Assembly (NCBI RefSeq): GCF_019399235.1
Contig: NZ_JAELVH010000018.1
Coordinates: 1-41,872, forward strand
DNA from: Streptomyces poriferorum
GTDB lineage: Bacteria; Actinomycetota; Actinomycetes; Streptomycetales; Streptomycetaceae
Direction of reading: 5' to 3'
Length of the DNA: 41,872 bases
Shown: positions 7,788 to 16,032 of the stretch, piece after piece
Layout: every line of letters starts with the position of its first letter
Numbering within the stretch: position 1 is the stretch's first letter
Program-made: the position numbers and the translations under genes
The notes under the pieces: generated by a model
Told to the model about the DNA's origin: nothing
Databases searched by the model: none
What the model saw: only the letters and a program-made list of their open reading frames with translations

Positions 7788-9220
7788 CGGCGCTCCGCCG
7801 GTCCGCGTCCGGGCCGCTGGCCGGGCAGACCGGGCTGCGCCGGCCGATCCGGCTGGTCCAGCCGATCCGGCTGACCCGGCTGCCCGGGGCCGTTCGACCG
7901 GTCGAGGTCGTCACGTAACTCCCGCAACAGCTGCTTCAGTTCCGTCAGCCGGTCCTGCGGATCGGCCAGCAGTCCCAGTTCCCGCAGGCGGTGGCGGCGG
8001 GTCGCCGCGTCGACCGCGGGGCGCGGTACCAGGGAGGCCGACTCCACCATGCCCCGCAGTCCGGACCACTCCCGCTCGATGCGCTCGACCCGGCGCACCA
8101 GCACCTCGGCCCGCTCCTCCAGGGCGGGCACCAGCAACTGCCCCGCCACCTCGGTCAGGCCGGCACCGTCGGCGCGGCGGAAGATGACGAGCAGCCGGAA
8201 TCCGAGCGTCCTGACGCGTACGAGGAGTGACACGAGCGCGACCGGGTCGGGGTCCTCGTCCAGCCCGATCACGGCGAGCACGGGCCCCGATCCGGCGGGC
8301 CGGCCGCCGTCCGAGCGGTCCGGGCCCCTGCCGCCCTCCAACAGCCAGTCGCGGTAGGCGTTGCGCTGGTGGCGGGGCGGTCGCAGCTGCGCGACCAGGG
8401 TCTCGACGAGTTCCTCGCGCCGGGTGGCGCCGCCCCGGCAGACGAGGTGGGCCCGGTGGAGCTGGTGCCGGAGGGCGCGGTCGCGGCCGGTTCCGCGTGC
8501 GACGACCCCGAACCGCACCGCGGGCTCCTCGCCGCCCGCGAACCAGTGCCGCAGCCGCCGCTCCAGCCCGCGGTCCCAGCCGTCCGGACCGCTCAGTTCG
8601 GCGACCAGCGGCACGAGCGCGGCGATGCGGTCGACGGGGATCATGTACGAGAACGCCAGGTCGTTCTCGACGGGCGGCGCCAGTTCCAGGTCGCCGCGCC
8701 AGCTGACGACCAGGCCGACGACCTCCTCCGTCCCCGGCCGCTCGCCCCGGGTCTGGACGGCGGCGCCGCTGAACCCGGGGCGCACCACCTCGGCGTTGGT
8801 CCCGGCGTCGAGCTGCACCCAGTCGCCGTGCAGTCCGCTGATCCGGCCGCTCAGCCACATCCCGTCGTCGAAGGCCTGGGAGTAGCCGCCGATCCACACC
8901 TCCCGGCCGCGCTCCAGCCGCCTGCCGAGCGGTGCGGGCGCCGCCTGCGGGCGCGGGCTGTCCAGGGCGAGCACGGCGATGTCCTCGCCGGCGGCCCCGT
9001 CGAGGCCGGGCAGCCAGCCGTCCGGGGCGACCCGGGCGCCGACCGGCGGGATGCCGGGGCTCTCGGCGAACTCCACCCACATCCGGGTGTCCGCCTCACC
9101 GACGACGTGGGCGCAGGTCAGCATCCGGTCCTGGGTGAGGAGCACTCCGGCCCCGCACACCGGTCCGTCCGCTCCGCCGCGGCGTAACCGGAGCCGCCAG
9201 TCCGCTCTCAACTCCCCCAT
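7784..9220 (-). CDS. Trypsin-like serine protease-domain protein with charged helical C-terminus
   Basis: First gene of the five-gene operon, 478 residues. Residues 20-200 form a chymotrypsin-fold domain with the triad visible: His in LTCAHVV, Asp in GEDIAVLALD, Ser in GFSGAAV. There is no signal peptide from the chosen start (MGELRADW), so it should work in the cytoplasm, unusual for this fold. The remaining 270 residues hold a basic alpha/beta segment (VLAVIGLDEDPDP, LGFRLLVIFRR), a long charged helix and a low-complexity tail of Pro, Gln, Asp and Arg (about 445-478). An earlier in-frame ATG at 9283 would add 21 non-conserved-looking residues; I prefer 9220, where the fold begins, although neither start has a strong ribosome site. 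Similar cytoplasmic trypsin-like domains occur in actinobacterial signalling and conflict systems. Confidence 0.8.
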   Translation of the reverse strand: MGELRADWRLRLRRGGADGPVCGAGVLLTQDRMLTCAHVVGEADTRMWVEFAESPGIPPVGARVAPDGWLPGLDGAAGEDIAVLALDSPRPQAAPAPLGRRLERGREVWIGGYSQAFDDGMWLSGRISGLHGDWVQLDAGTNAEVVRPGFSGAAVQTRGERPGTEEVVGLVVSWRGDLELAPPVENDLAFSYMIPVDRIAALVPLVAELSGPDGWDRGLERRLRHWFAGGEEPAVRFGVVARGTGRDRALRHQLHRAHLVCRGGATRREELVETLVAQLRPPRHQRNAYRDWLLEGGRGPDRSDGGRPAGSGPVLAVIGLDEDPDPVALVSLLVRVRTLGFRLLVIFRRADGAGLTEVAGQLLVPALEERAEVLVRRVERIEREWSGLRGMVESASLVPRPAVDAATRRHRLRELGLLADPQDRLTELKQLLRELRDDLDRSNGPGQPGQPDRLDQPDRPAQPGLPGQRPGRGPAERR

Positions 9221-9287
9221 ACCGCCCGAGGGTACGCGTGCAGGGGCCATCGTTCCCAGACTCCGCGCACACTCGGGCCCCAACGGG

Positions 9288-11621
9288 TTACCGGACGTCG
9301 CACCGCAGGGTGGCTCCCGCCGTCCCCGGGTCCACGCCCAGCACGAGCCGCCGGCCGGTGGCGCGGACCTCGATGCCCGGGTCCGCCGACACGACCTCGC
9401 GCACCGGGTGGTCCCAGACCACTTCGAACGGTGTCCCGCTGCGGTCGGGCCCGCTGACGCGCACGGCCGTGGTGCTCCGGCCCTCGCGTACGAGGACGCC
9501 GGCCGGCGCGGTCGAGGAGAGCCTTCCGGCGGTTCCCGGCTGCCAGAAGTTGGCGGCGGTCAGCCCGAGCGAGCGCACCGCGACGCCCTGCACGGCGGCC
9601 GTGTTGGCGAGCACGGTCAGCCAGTTCCGGTCGGCCGCGCGGGCGGCGACGGTGCGCCGGGAGGCGCCGGGCATCAGGAGGTAGAGGTAGGTGGCGTCGA
9701 CGGGATCGGTTCCGTGGTCGAGCCAGAGGGTCTGCCAGTGACGGGTCCGCTGCTCGGTGGAGCTGGTCGTGTTGATGTCGGACCAGGCGCCGGTCCTCGC
9801 CTCGCGCAGGGTGTGCAGAGCTGCACCGCCGGGCAGCACCCAGCCGCCGTGGCCCTCAAGATGGGCCCAGCGGGGGCGTTCGCGGTCGTCGAGGGCGAAG
9901 GCCTGCCCGTCGTCCGGGCCCAGGTTGCGGTTGTCGACGACCGTCTCGACGGGGACCCCGTCGGCCGCGGTGATGCCGGCGCCGAGGCAGATGACCGCAT
10001 CCGCCGCGCAGAACCAGGACTTGCGGGCCTCCAGGGTGGAGCCGAGGCCCTTCACATGCTGTCCGACCGCGGCGAACTCGCCGTCGTGCGCGCCGCCGAC
10101 CCACTGCACGGCCGGGCGGGGTTCGCCCCATTCACCGCCTGCCCGGTCGGCGAGGCGCTTGGTGGAGACGGTGGTGCCGGGCAGCCGGTACCAGTCGACC
10201 GTGGGCCAGAACCAGTCGGTGTACTGGCCGCCGCCGTCCTGTCCCTGCCACCAGTAGAGCATTCCGGCCCCGGTGTGCCAGCCGCGCGGGTTCTCGCCGT
10301 TGCCGCACTCGTAGGCGCTGATCCGCTCCGAGGACATGGACAGGTTGGCGACCCAGCCGGGGCGGCGGTGCACGGCCCGGTCCATCGCGGCGAACAGGGT
10401 GTGGCCGACGGGTTCGGGTGCGGCGGGGACGGGGGCGTCGGCCGCCGCCTGGAGCCGGGACAGGTCGGCGACGCCGAACTGCGGCGCGGCGAGGACCGGG
10501 CTGACGGTGTCCCGTTCGATCCAGCCCTTCACCATGCCGTTCCACCGGTCGCGTTCGGCGGCGGAGGCGCCGCCCGCGAGCAGCGCGATGGCGGCGATCA
10601 GCCCCTGGCCGTGGAAGTGGTCGCTGCGCATGATGCGGAGCTCGTCGCTCTTGAGGAGGCCCCGGCTGATGGCACGGCCGTTGACGCTGTCCATCATCAG
10701 ACCGTCGTGGATGAGCGGGGCGTAGGCGTGCTCGACGCTGTCGAGGATGATCTGCCGGCCCGGGTCGGTGACCGCCCAGGTGGATCCGGCCAGCAGGGCG
10801 AAGAGCCGGCCGAGACCGTCGAGCATGACCTGGCCGTACGTGCCCGAGTAGGCGACCCAGGTGTGCTGGACGAACGAGCCGTCGGCGTAGAGGCCGTCGC
10901 CCTTCGTCACGTACGGGAAGACGGGCGACAGGGCGTCGCGCGCGAGCGCGGTCTTCCCGGCGTCCCGGCCGAGGATCCCGCGCAGGGCCACGGAGCGGCA
11001 CAGGTCGACGCGGTTGGCGCCGGTCGACGTGCCGCTGTAGTCGGTGAGCATGGAGTCGGGGATGAAGTGGTCGACGGCCGCGCAGGCGGCCGCGACGCGC
11101 TCCTCGCCGAGGTGGGGGCGGAGGACGGCGACGATGTCCATGAGCAGGCGGGGGCTGCCGATCTGCCACTCCCACCAGTTCCCGTACCGGGCCGTGGACG
11201 GGTTGTAGACCGTCGTGGAGAGGTGGTCGAGGCCGCGGAGGATGTCGGCGAGGAGGCCCTCGTCGCCGGTGTGGCCGGTGCCCTGCTGGGCGTACGCCTG
11301 GGTCATCGTCCACAGCCGGCTGTAGCTCCAGGTGATGCCGGACGGCGGGTCGAAGGTGTGCCCGGCCCACAGGGAATCGGTGGCGGGGGCCATCGTGGAG
11401 CGGAACTCCGCGGCGAGTGTGCCGGTTTCGGCCAGCTTGGAGGCGTAGGGCTCGGTGGCGGGGTCGTAACCGGTACCGAGCGAGAGGTCGTTCCAGCGCA
11501 GCCGGAGCGTCTCGAACTCGTCCTGCGCCGCGCGGGCCGTCGGGGCGAGCGCCAGTCCGAGCGCGGTGGCGCTGCCGGTGGCGAGGAAGGTGCGGCGGGA
11601 CCAGACGGGCAGGAGTGACAC
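9288..11621 (-). CDS. Secreted polysaccharide lyase family 8 (hyaluronate/chondroitin/xanthan lyase type), TAT-exported
   Basis: A 777-residue exported lyase that cleaves uronic-acid polymers by beta-elimination. The start is GTG, preceded by GGAGGT at 7 nt spacing. The signal peptide is twin-arginine (SRRTFLATGS, then hydrophobic residues to ARAA, about 8-31). The N-terminal alpha toroid contains NRVDLCRSVALRGI and the strongly conserved DGSFVQHTWVAYSGTYG, which carries the catalytic His and Tyr of PL8, followed by the arginine-bearing NGRAISRG. The C-terminal half is beta-sandwich, including GWVANLSMSSERISAYE and the usual C-terminal domain. Length fits the family. Hyaluronan, chondroitin or xanthan cannot be told apart from motifs. 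Two DasR-like sites lie between the upstream terminator and the start, suggesting control by aminosugar supply. Confidence 0.92.
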   Translation of the reverse strand: MSLLPVWSRRTFLATGSATALGLALAPTARAAQDEFETLRLRWNDLSLGTGYDPATEPYASKLAETGTLAAEFRSTMAPATDSLWAGHTFDPPSGITWSYSRLWTMTQAYAQQGTGHTGDEGLLADILRGLDHLSTTVYNPSTARYGNWWEWQIGSPRLLMDIVAVLRPHLGEERVAAACAAVDHFIPDSMLTDYSGTSTGANRVDLCRSVALRGILGRDAGKTALARDALSPVFPYVTKGDGLYADGSFVQHTWVAYSGTYGQVMLDGLGRLFALLAGSTWAVTDPGRQIILDSVEHAYAPLIHDGLMMDSVNGRAISRGLLKSDELRIMRSDHFHGQGLIAAIALLAGGASAAERDRWNGMVKGWIERDTVSPVLAAPQFGVADLSRLQAAADAPVPAAPEPVGHTLFAAMDRAVHRRPGWVANLSMSSERISAYECGNGENPRGWHTGAGMLYWWQGQDGGGQYTDWFWPTVDWYRLPGTTVSTKRLADRAGGEWGEPRPAVQWVGGAHDGEFAAVGQHVKGLGSTLEARKSWFCAADAVICLGAGITAADGVPVETVVDNRNLGPDDGQAFALDDRERPRWAHLEGHGGWVLPGGAALHTLREARTGAWSDINTTSSTEQRTRHWQTLWLDHGTDPVDATYLYLLMPGASRRTVAARAADRNWLTVLANTAAVQGVAVRSLGLTAANFWQPGTAGRLSSTAPAGVLVREGRSTTAVRVSGPDRSGTPFEVVWDHPVREVVSADPGIEVRATGRRLVLGVDPGTAGATLRCDVR

Positions 11622-11641
11622 GGGGCTACCTCCGGTGGGCA

Positions 11642-11678
11642 AGTGGTTTAGACCTGTCCGTGGTTGGTCTAGCACGCG
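11642..11678. promoter_or_regulatory. Two DasR-like (dre) operator candidates before the PL8 lyase
   Basis: 11642-11657 reads AGTGGTTTAGACCTGT, matching 12 of 16 bases of the dre consensus ACTGGTCTAGACCACT. A second, weaker copy at 11663-11678 contains TTGGTCTAG. They end 21 nt before the GTG start, where a bound repressor would block transcription. DasR releases such sites when glucosamine-6-phosphate is present, which fits a hyaluronan/chondroitin-cleaving enzyme. The match is by eye; DasR itself is not in the window. Confidence 0.6.
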
Positions 11679-11690
11679 CTTACTACGACG

Positions 11691-11793
11691 GGGAAGGGGT
11701 ACGGCGACGACGGCTCGACCCGGCGGGAAGGGGTACGGCGATGACGGCCGCCCCGATGGGGAAGGGGCGGGCCGACGGCGGCCCGCCCCTTCC
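11691..11793. repeat. Three tandem copies of a 34-bp unit ending in a hairpin
   Basis: Units start at 11691, 11725 and 11759, exactly 34 bases apart. The first 24 bases of units one and two differ at a single position (GGGAAGGGGTACGGCGA and onward). The third keeps GGGAAGGGG and then becomes the left arm of the terminator at 11759-11794. The repeats probably arose by duplication of the terminator arm. Confidence 0.7.
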
Positions 11794-11794
11794 C
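11759..11794. terminator. Hairpin terminator after the GH101 gene
   Basis: Perfect 15-base arms (11759-11773 and 11780-11794) enclose a six-base loop, 12 nt after the stop of the GH101 gene on the minus strand. There is no T run, as is usual in Streptomyces. It separates GH101 transcription from the PL8 gene, which has its own regulatory region. Confidence 0.85.
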
Positions 11795-11806
11795 TCATGG
11801 AGCCGT

Positions 11807-14800
11807 TCAGCCTCCGCAGTGGAAGCGGGCGCTGCCCCAGTCGGCGTGGTCGTTGCCGTTGCCGTCGCCGCCGTCACCGGCGATCAGCTCCACGTACTTC
11901 GCTCCGGTGACGTCCGCCGTCAGCGACCAGGCGGTGTCGGCGGCCTTGAGGACCGGCGACTTCACCTTCTCGGTGCCGTCGGCCGTCACGGAGAACTGCA
12001 CGCTTCCGGCGCTCTTCTGCACGTCGTCCACGCCCACCTCGGCGGTGAAGGAGGTGCACTTGCCGCCCAGGTAGTAGCGGACCTTCGCCGGTGCGTGGCT
12101 GCCGAGGCCCTTCTCGTACACCGTTCCGCCGATGGTCAGCGCGGTGCCGTCGCCGGTGCCGGTCTCGCCGTTGGAGAGGTCGCGCTCGACCGGCCCCCAG
12201 CCGTTCGAGGTGGCGGTCCAGTCCAGGTCGCTGGCCCAGCTGTCCGTGGTGGGCGGCGGCGGCAGGGTCCGTACGGACGTCTGCGCGCCGAGCGTCCGCC
12301 GCGCGCCGCCGACCGTGTACGCGGCCTCGGAACCCATCGCGTACGTCTGGTACTTGGCGTCCACCGGCGGGGTGACCTGCCAGCTCGCGGTGACCTTCGC
12401 GCCGGCCGCGACGGAGTCGAAGGTGACGGCTCCGGCGGGCTCGGCCTTCCAGCCCTCGGGGAGGGTGAGGTTCACCGATACCGCGGTGGCGGCGGTGGCC
12501 TCGTAGTTGGTGAAGCTCGCCTTCACGGTGTTGGCCGTGCCCGGCTCCAGGGTCTCGGCGGCCGGGTCGAGGCTGAGCGTGCCGCAGGCGGCCTGCTCAC
12601 CGGCCGGGGCGGCACCCAGGTCGGTCACGGTGAAGCCGTCGAGGACGAAGTCGGCGCCGTCGGGGGCGTCGCCGCGCTTGCGCAGCCCGGTCCAGGTGTC
12701 GCCGCAGCCCGCCGTGACGGTCTCGCTGAAGTGAGCGGTGGTGTGCTGGGCGCCGATCGCGGTGGTACGGGTCTCGACCGTGTCGGGTTCACCGTCCGCG
12801 GTGATCCGGTCGTACCCGTCGACCCATTCGTAGGCGCCGGCGTGGCTGGACTGGTAGTCGTACTCGATCTTGTAGCGGTGGCCGTCGGTCATCGGGACGG
12901 TCCAGGGGGCGGTCCGGTAGACGAGTCCGGTGTTCTCCTCGTGAGCCTTGAGGGACTCCTTGCCGCCGAGCACGTCGTCGGTCGGCTTCCCGTTCCAGCC
13001 GGCCTGGGTGTACGGGGCGTGCAGCTGGGAGACGCTGGTGCGGGGGTCGGTGGAGCCGCCCGCGTCACCCTTGAGGAAGGGGCCCCAGCCCTGGTCGACG
13101 TCCTCGAAGTCCTCGTGGACGACGGTGTCCGCCTTCGTGGCCGGGGCGTTGGCGACGATGCGTACGTCGTCGGCGCGGACGGTCGCGGCGCTGCCGCCGG
13201 CGGCCTCGATGCGCAGGGTGGTGCGCCCGTTCCCCGGGGCGGTGAAGTTCACCTTGGCGCGCTGGAAGTACGTGCCGTGCCAGTCGGAAGCGGCGACGTA
13301 GTCCCTGGCGGTGGAGCGGTCCACGGCGACGGACTTCCCGCCGGCCGACAGGGTGGTGTGCCGGGTCTTCCCGGGCTGGACCTCGATGAGGGCGGACGCG
13401 GTGTAGCGCGAGCCGGGCTTCAGTCCGCCGATGGTCTGGGTGAGCGCGGCCGTGCCGGTGCCGGAGAGCTTCGCGCTGTTGCGGCCCTGGTCGTCCGTGT
13501 CGCGGGCGGCGGTGCCGGTCCTCGACCAGTCGCTCAGCCCGGTGTCGTTGAAGCCGGGGTCGTCGACGAGGGTGCCTTCGCCCCACTTGGCGTCGGCGGC
13601 CTTCGGCGCCTTGTGCGGGTAGAGGACGTACGGCTGCCCCGCCTCCGCCTTCAGCGTGATCTTCCCGTCGACGGGACGGACGGTGCCGGTCCTCACCCGG
13701 CCGTTGTCCGTGAGCGCGTAGACCGTGTACGAGCCCGTGGAGGGGACGGCCCAGGTGCTCGTACCGCCGGACTTGCTGTAGTGGTACAGCTTCTTGCCGC
13801 CGTCCCACGGGAGGAGGTAGTCGGTGCCGCTGAGCACCTTGCGGCCGTGGTCGTAGAAGGTCCGCCTGCCGTCCTCGACCGTGCCGCTCACCCCGCCGGT
13901 GAAGGCGATGTCATTGCCGTCCCAGCGGGTGATCCTCTGCTGCTGGAGGTACTTCGCGGGCAGGTTGCGCTGCCAGATGTTGTCGTAGAAGGCGTTCCAG
14001 TCGGTCTCGCCCGTCCAGCCCTCGAACTCGTCGATGGCACTCTGGCCGAGCACCGGATCGTTGTTCCAGACGTCCTTCTCGCCGTTGCGGATGAACCGGA
14101 TGATCTGCGAGTTGAGACCCTTGTTGGTCGCGCCGCCGTAGTCCAGGTCGTTGGCCCAGTGCGACCAGAGCGAGCCGCGCTCGAACTTGTCGGCCCACTC
14201 GCTGGAGACGTTCCAGCCCTGCTTCTGGAGGGACTGGAGGGTCTTGTCTGCGATCCAGCCGTGTGTGTAGTAGACGTCGATGTACAGCATGCTGAGATTG
14301 CTGTTCGTCTCGTCCCGCAGCTGCTGGAAGCGCTTGGCCAGGTCACCGCTGTTGATGTCGCGGCGCTGGTCGATGTAGTAGCTCTGGTTGAGCCAGTTCC
14401 AGCCGGGCTTCAACTTGTCGACGAGGTTCTCGTCGAAGGCCTTCGCCTCCGGGTACGCCTCGGTGGCGTTGACGTGGACGCCGAAGGTGGCGCCCCACTT
14501 CTTGCCGTCCTTCAGGAGCTCGTTGAGGTCCCCCAGCCCGCCGGCGCGCTTGTTGTAGTTGCCGCCGTAGTCGGGGTGGGCGGAGTCGTGGCCCTCGGAG
14601 GCGTACCCCTTGAGCAGCGCGAGCTGGCCGAGGCCGTCCGTGGAGAGGGAGATCCGCTTGACGTCGTCGAGCGTACGCAGGAAGGGGTGGGTGGCCTGGC
14701 TGGCGAAGTTGAACGGGATGTGGGTGACGACCCGGTCCGCGGTGTCCTCGCTGCCCGGGGCGACCACGCCGATGGAGCGGAACGCGACGGCGCCGTCCTG

Positions 14801-15685
14801 CCAGTCGACGGTCTTGTCCCCGTTGGCGTCGGGCGTGACGACGACCTTCGCCCAGGGCAGGTTGTCGCCGCTCTCCGGCTTCGGCGCGCCGTCGCCGCGG
14901 TAGGTCCACTGGCCGGACCAGACACCGACCCGGGTGGAGCCGTCGTCGGCCTTGCGTGCCTGGTGCCAGAAGCGGGCGTCGTCGCCGCCGGTGGCGCCGG
15001 ACGGCTTGTCGTACGAGGAGTTGGACTCGACGGCGGCCGCGAGCGCACCGGTGTTGAGAAACGCGTAGGTGCCGCCGACCGGTGCCGCGTCGGCCTTGGT
15101 GGCGTCGGTGACCTTCGCGAAGACGTCGGCGGTCTTCGTCGAGTCGGGGTCGAGCTTCGTGAAGGCGGTCGCGGCGCCGGTGTCGGTGCTCGCGACGGAG
15201 ACGAGGTCGTGGCCGGGGATGTCGATCGTGCCGACCCGGAACGCCCCGGTGTCGCGGACGGCGGTCACCTTGAAGGTGGTGGCGCGTCCGGAGACGGAGA
15301 GCGAGGCGTCGATCTCGACGCCGGGCAGACCGTCGAAGACGAGGGTGTAGCGGGCGGCCGACGCGGTGACCGAGGGGGCGCCCTTGAGCCGCACCGGGTG
15401 GGCGGTGCCGTTGAGGGTGACGGCGGTGACCGGCCGGGTACTGCCGGACAGCTGAGCCCCGGTGGCCCGGTCGGTGTACGTGAGGACGCGCGGGAAGTCG
15501 TCGGCGACGGCGACGGCGAGCTGCGCCGATCCGATGACGCTTGCGTCCGCCGGGACGGCGGATTCGGCCGCGGCCGAGGCGGGAGCGGGAGCGGCGGCTG
15601 AGGCGGGCAGGGCGGTCCCGGCCAGAGCCAGGACGGCTGCTGAGGCGGCGGCTGCGGCGCCCACCGAAGTAAATCTTGGCGACAT
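11807..15685 (-). CDS. Secreted GH101 endo-alpha-N-acetylgalactosaminidase with C-terminal NPCBM domain
   Basis: A 1292-residue exported enzyme that releases the core-1 O-glycan disaccharide Gal-beta-1,3-GalNAc from Ser/Thr of mucin-type glycoproteins. An Ala-rich signal peptide (about 1-31) is followed by a beta-sandwich and the catalytic barrel (about 300-660). Barrel motifs are GYASEGHDSAHPDYGG, FGVHVNATEAYPEA, LYIDVYYTHGW (nucleophile Asp in YIDV) and SSEWADKFERGS (acid/base Glu). Two carbohydrate-binding-type jelly rolls follow (about 715-860 and 870-1040), then an NEW3-like segment (about 1050-1130, PGTANTVKASFTNYEA) and an NPCBM domain at the end (KGLGSHAPAKVRYYLGG). Domain order and size match bacterial GH101 proteins. 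The start at MSPRF begins the signal peptide directly; the ribosome site is weak and the message may be leaderless. An upstream ATG at 15757 would add 24 unlikely residues. Confidence 0.92.
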   Translation of the reverse strand: MSPRFTSVGAAAAASAAVLALAGTALPASAAAPAPASAAAESAVPADASVIGSAQLAVAVADDFPRVLTYTDRATGAQLSGSTRPVTAVTLNGTAHPVRLKGAPSVTASAARYTLVFDGLPGVEIDASLSVSGRATTFKVTAVRDTGAFRVGTIDIPGHDLVSVASTDTGAATAFTKLDPDSTKTADVFAKVTDATKADAAPVGGTYAFLNTGALAAAVESNSSYDKPSGATGGDDARFWHQARKADDGSTRVGVWSGQWTYRGDGAPKPESGDNLPWAKVVVTPDANGDKTVDWQDGAVAFRSIGVVAPGSEDTADRVVTHIPFNFASQATHPFLRTLDDVKRISLSTDGLGQLALLKGYASEGHDSAHPDYGGNYNKRAGGLGDLNELLKDGKKWGATFGVHVNATEAYPEAKAFDENLVDKLKPGWNWLNQSYYIDQRRDINSGDLAKRFQQLRDETNSNLSMLYIDVYYTHGWIADKTLQSLQKQGWNVSSEWADKFERGSLWSHWANDLDYGGATNKGLNSQIIRFIRNGEKDVWNNDPVLGQSAIDEFEGWTGETDWNAFYDNIWQRNLPAKYLQQQRITRWDGNDIAFTGGVSGTVEDGRRTFYDHGRKVLSGTDYLLPWDGGKKLYHYSKSGGTSTWAVPSTGSYTVYALTDNGRVRTGTVRPVDGKITLKAEAGQPYVLYPHKAPKAADAKWGEGTLVDDPGFNDTGLSDWSRTGTAARDTDDQGRNSAKLSGTGTAALTQTIGGLKPGSRYTASALIEVQPGKTRHTTLSAGGKSVAVDRSTARDYVAASDWHGTYFQRAKVNFTAPGNGRTTLRIEAAGGSAATVRADDVRIVANAPATKADTVVHEDFEDVDQGWGPFLKGDAGGSTDPRTSVSQLHAPYTQAGWNGKPTDDVLGGKESLKAHEENTGLVYRTAPWTVPMTDGHRYKIEYDYQSSHAGAYEWVDGYDRITADGEPDTVETRTTAIGAQHTTAHFSETVTAGCGDTWTGLRKRGDAPDGADFVLDGFTVTDLGAAPAGEQAACGTLSLDPAAETLEPGTANTVKASFTNYEATAATAVSVNLTLPEGWKAEPAGAVTFDSVAAGAKVTASWQVTPPVDAKYQTYAMGSEAAYTVGGARRTLGAQTSVRTLPPPPTTDSWASDLDWTATSNGWGPVERDLSNGETGTGDGTALTIGGTVYEKGLGSHAPAKVRYYLGGKCTSFTAEVGVDDVQKSAGSVQFSVTADGTEKVKSPVLKAADTAWSLTADVTGAKYVELIAGDGGDGNGNDHADWGSARFHCGG

Positions 15686-16032
15686 GTGCTCTGCGTAGTC
15701 GCCCTGTCGTGACACCGTCAACGACGTACGGCCCCGAGGGCCTCTCCAGTCCAACAACCGTGCCGCGTAAGTCCAAGTCCGTGTGCGCGGGTCACCTCGC
15801 CCGCCGTGTTCAGTTCCTGATCACCGCAACGCGTCCGGTTCCGCGCGACACCGCCAAATACCGTCGACCTGCGTCGAGTTGTGAAGACTTCCTTCTTTTG
15901 AGAGCGCTCTCAGTCGCAAGTCTTGACGCCCGTCCCGGCCGTCGCGAGAGTAGTGCGCACCGCGGACGCCCCCGTTCCACCTCCCCGCACGACCAGCCCG
16001 TCCGCGGCCCCCCACACACCCGGAGTCGCCCC
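15686..16032. other. 347-bp intergenic region between divergent GH101 and GH64 genes
   Basis: Holds the promoters of both secreted enzymes. On the minus strand a TTGACG (15716-15721) sits 17 nt before CTACGC (15693-15698), a poor but possible promoter that would start transcription at the GH101 ATG. The LacI-type palindrome at 15899-15912 belongs to the GH64 side. I see no coding frame with gene-like character here. Confidence 0.5.
15899..15912. promoter_or_regulatory. LacI-family operator palindrome upstream of GH64
   Basis: TGAGAGCGCTCTCA is a perfect 14-base palindrome with the central GCGC of LacI-family operators. The Streptomyces cellobiose repressor CebR binds the closely similar TGGGAGCGCTCCCA. 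It lies 120 nt before the GH64 start, so the glucanase is probably repressed by a LacI-type sugar sensor encoded elsewhere. Confidence 0.7.

Noticed and set aside
11417..15601. 1394-codon plus-strand open frame opposite GH101
   Set aside because: The minus strand carries a complete, motif-rich GH101 protein; the plus frame is composed of repetitive Gly/Val/Arg/Asp.
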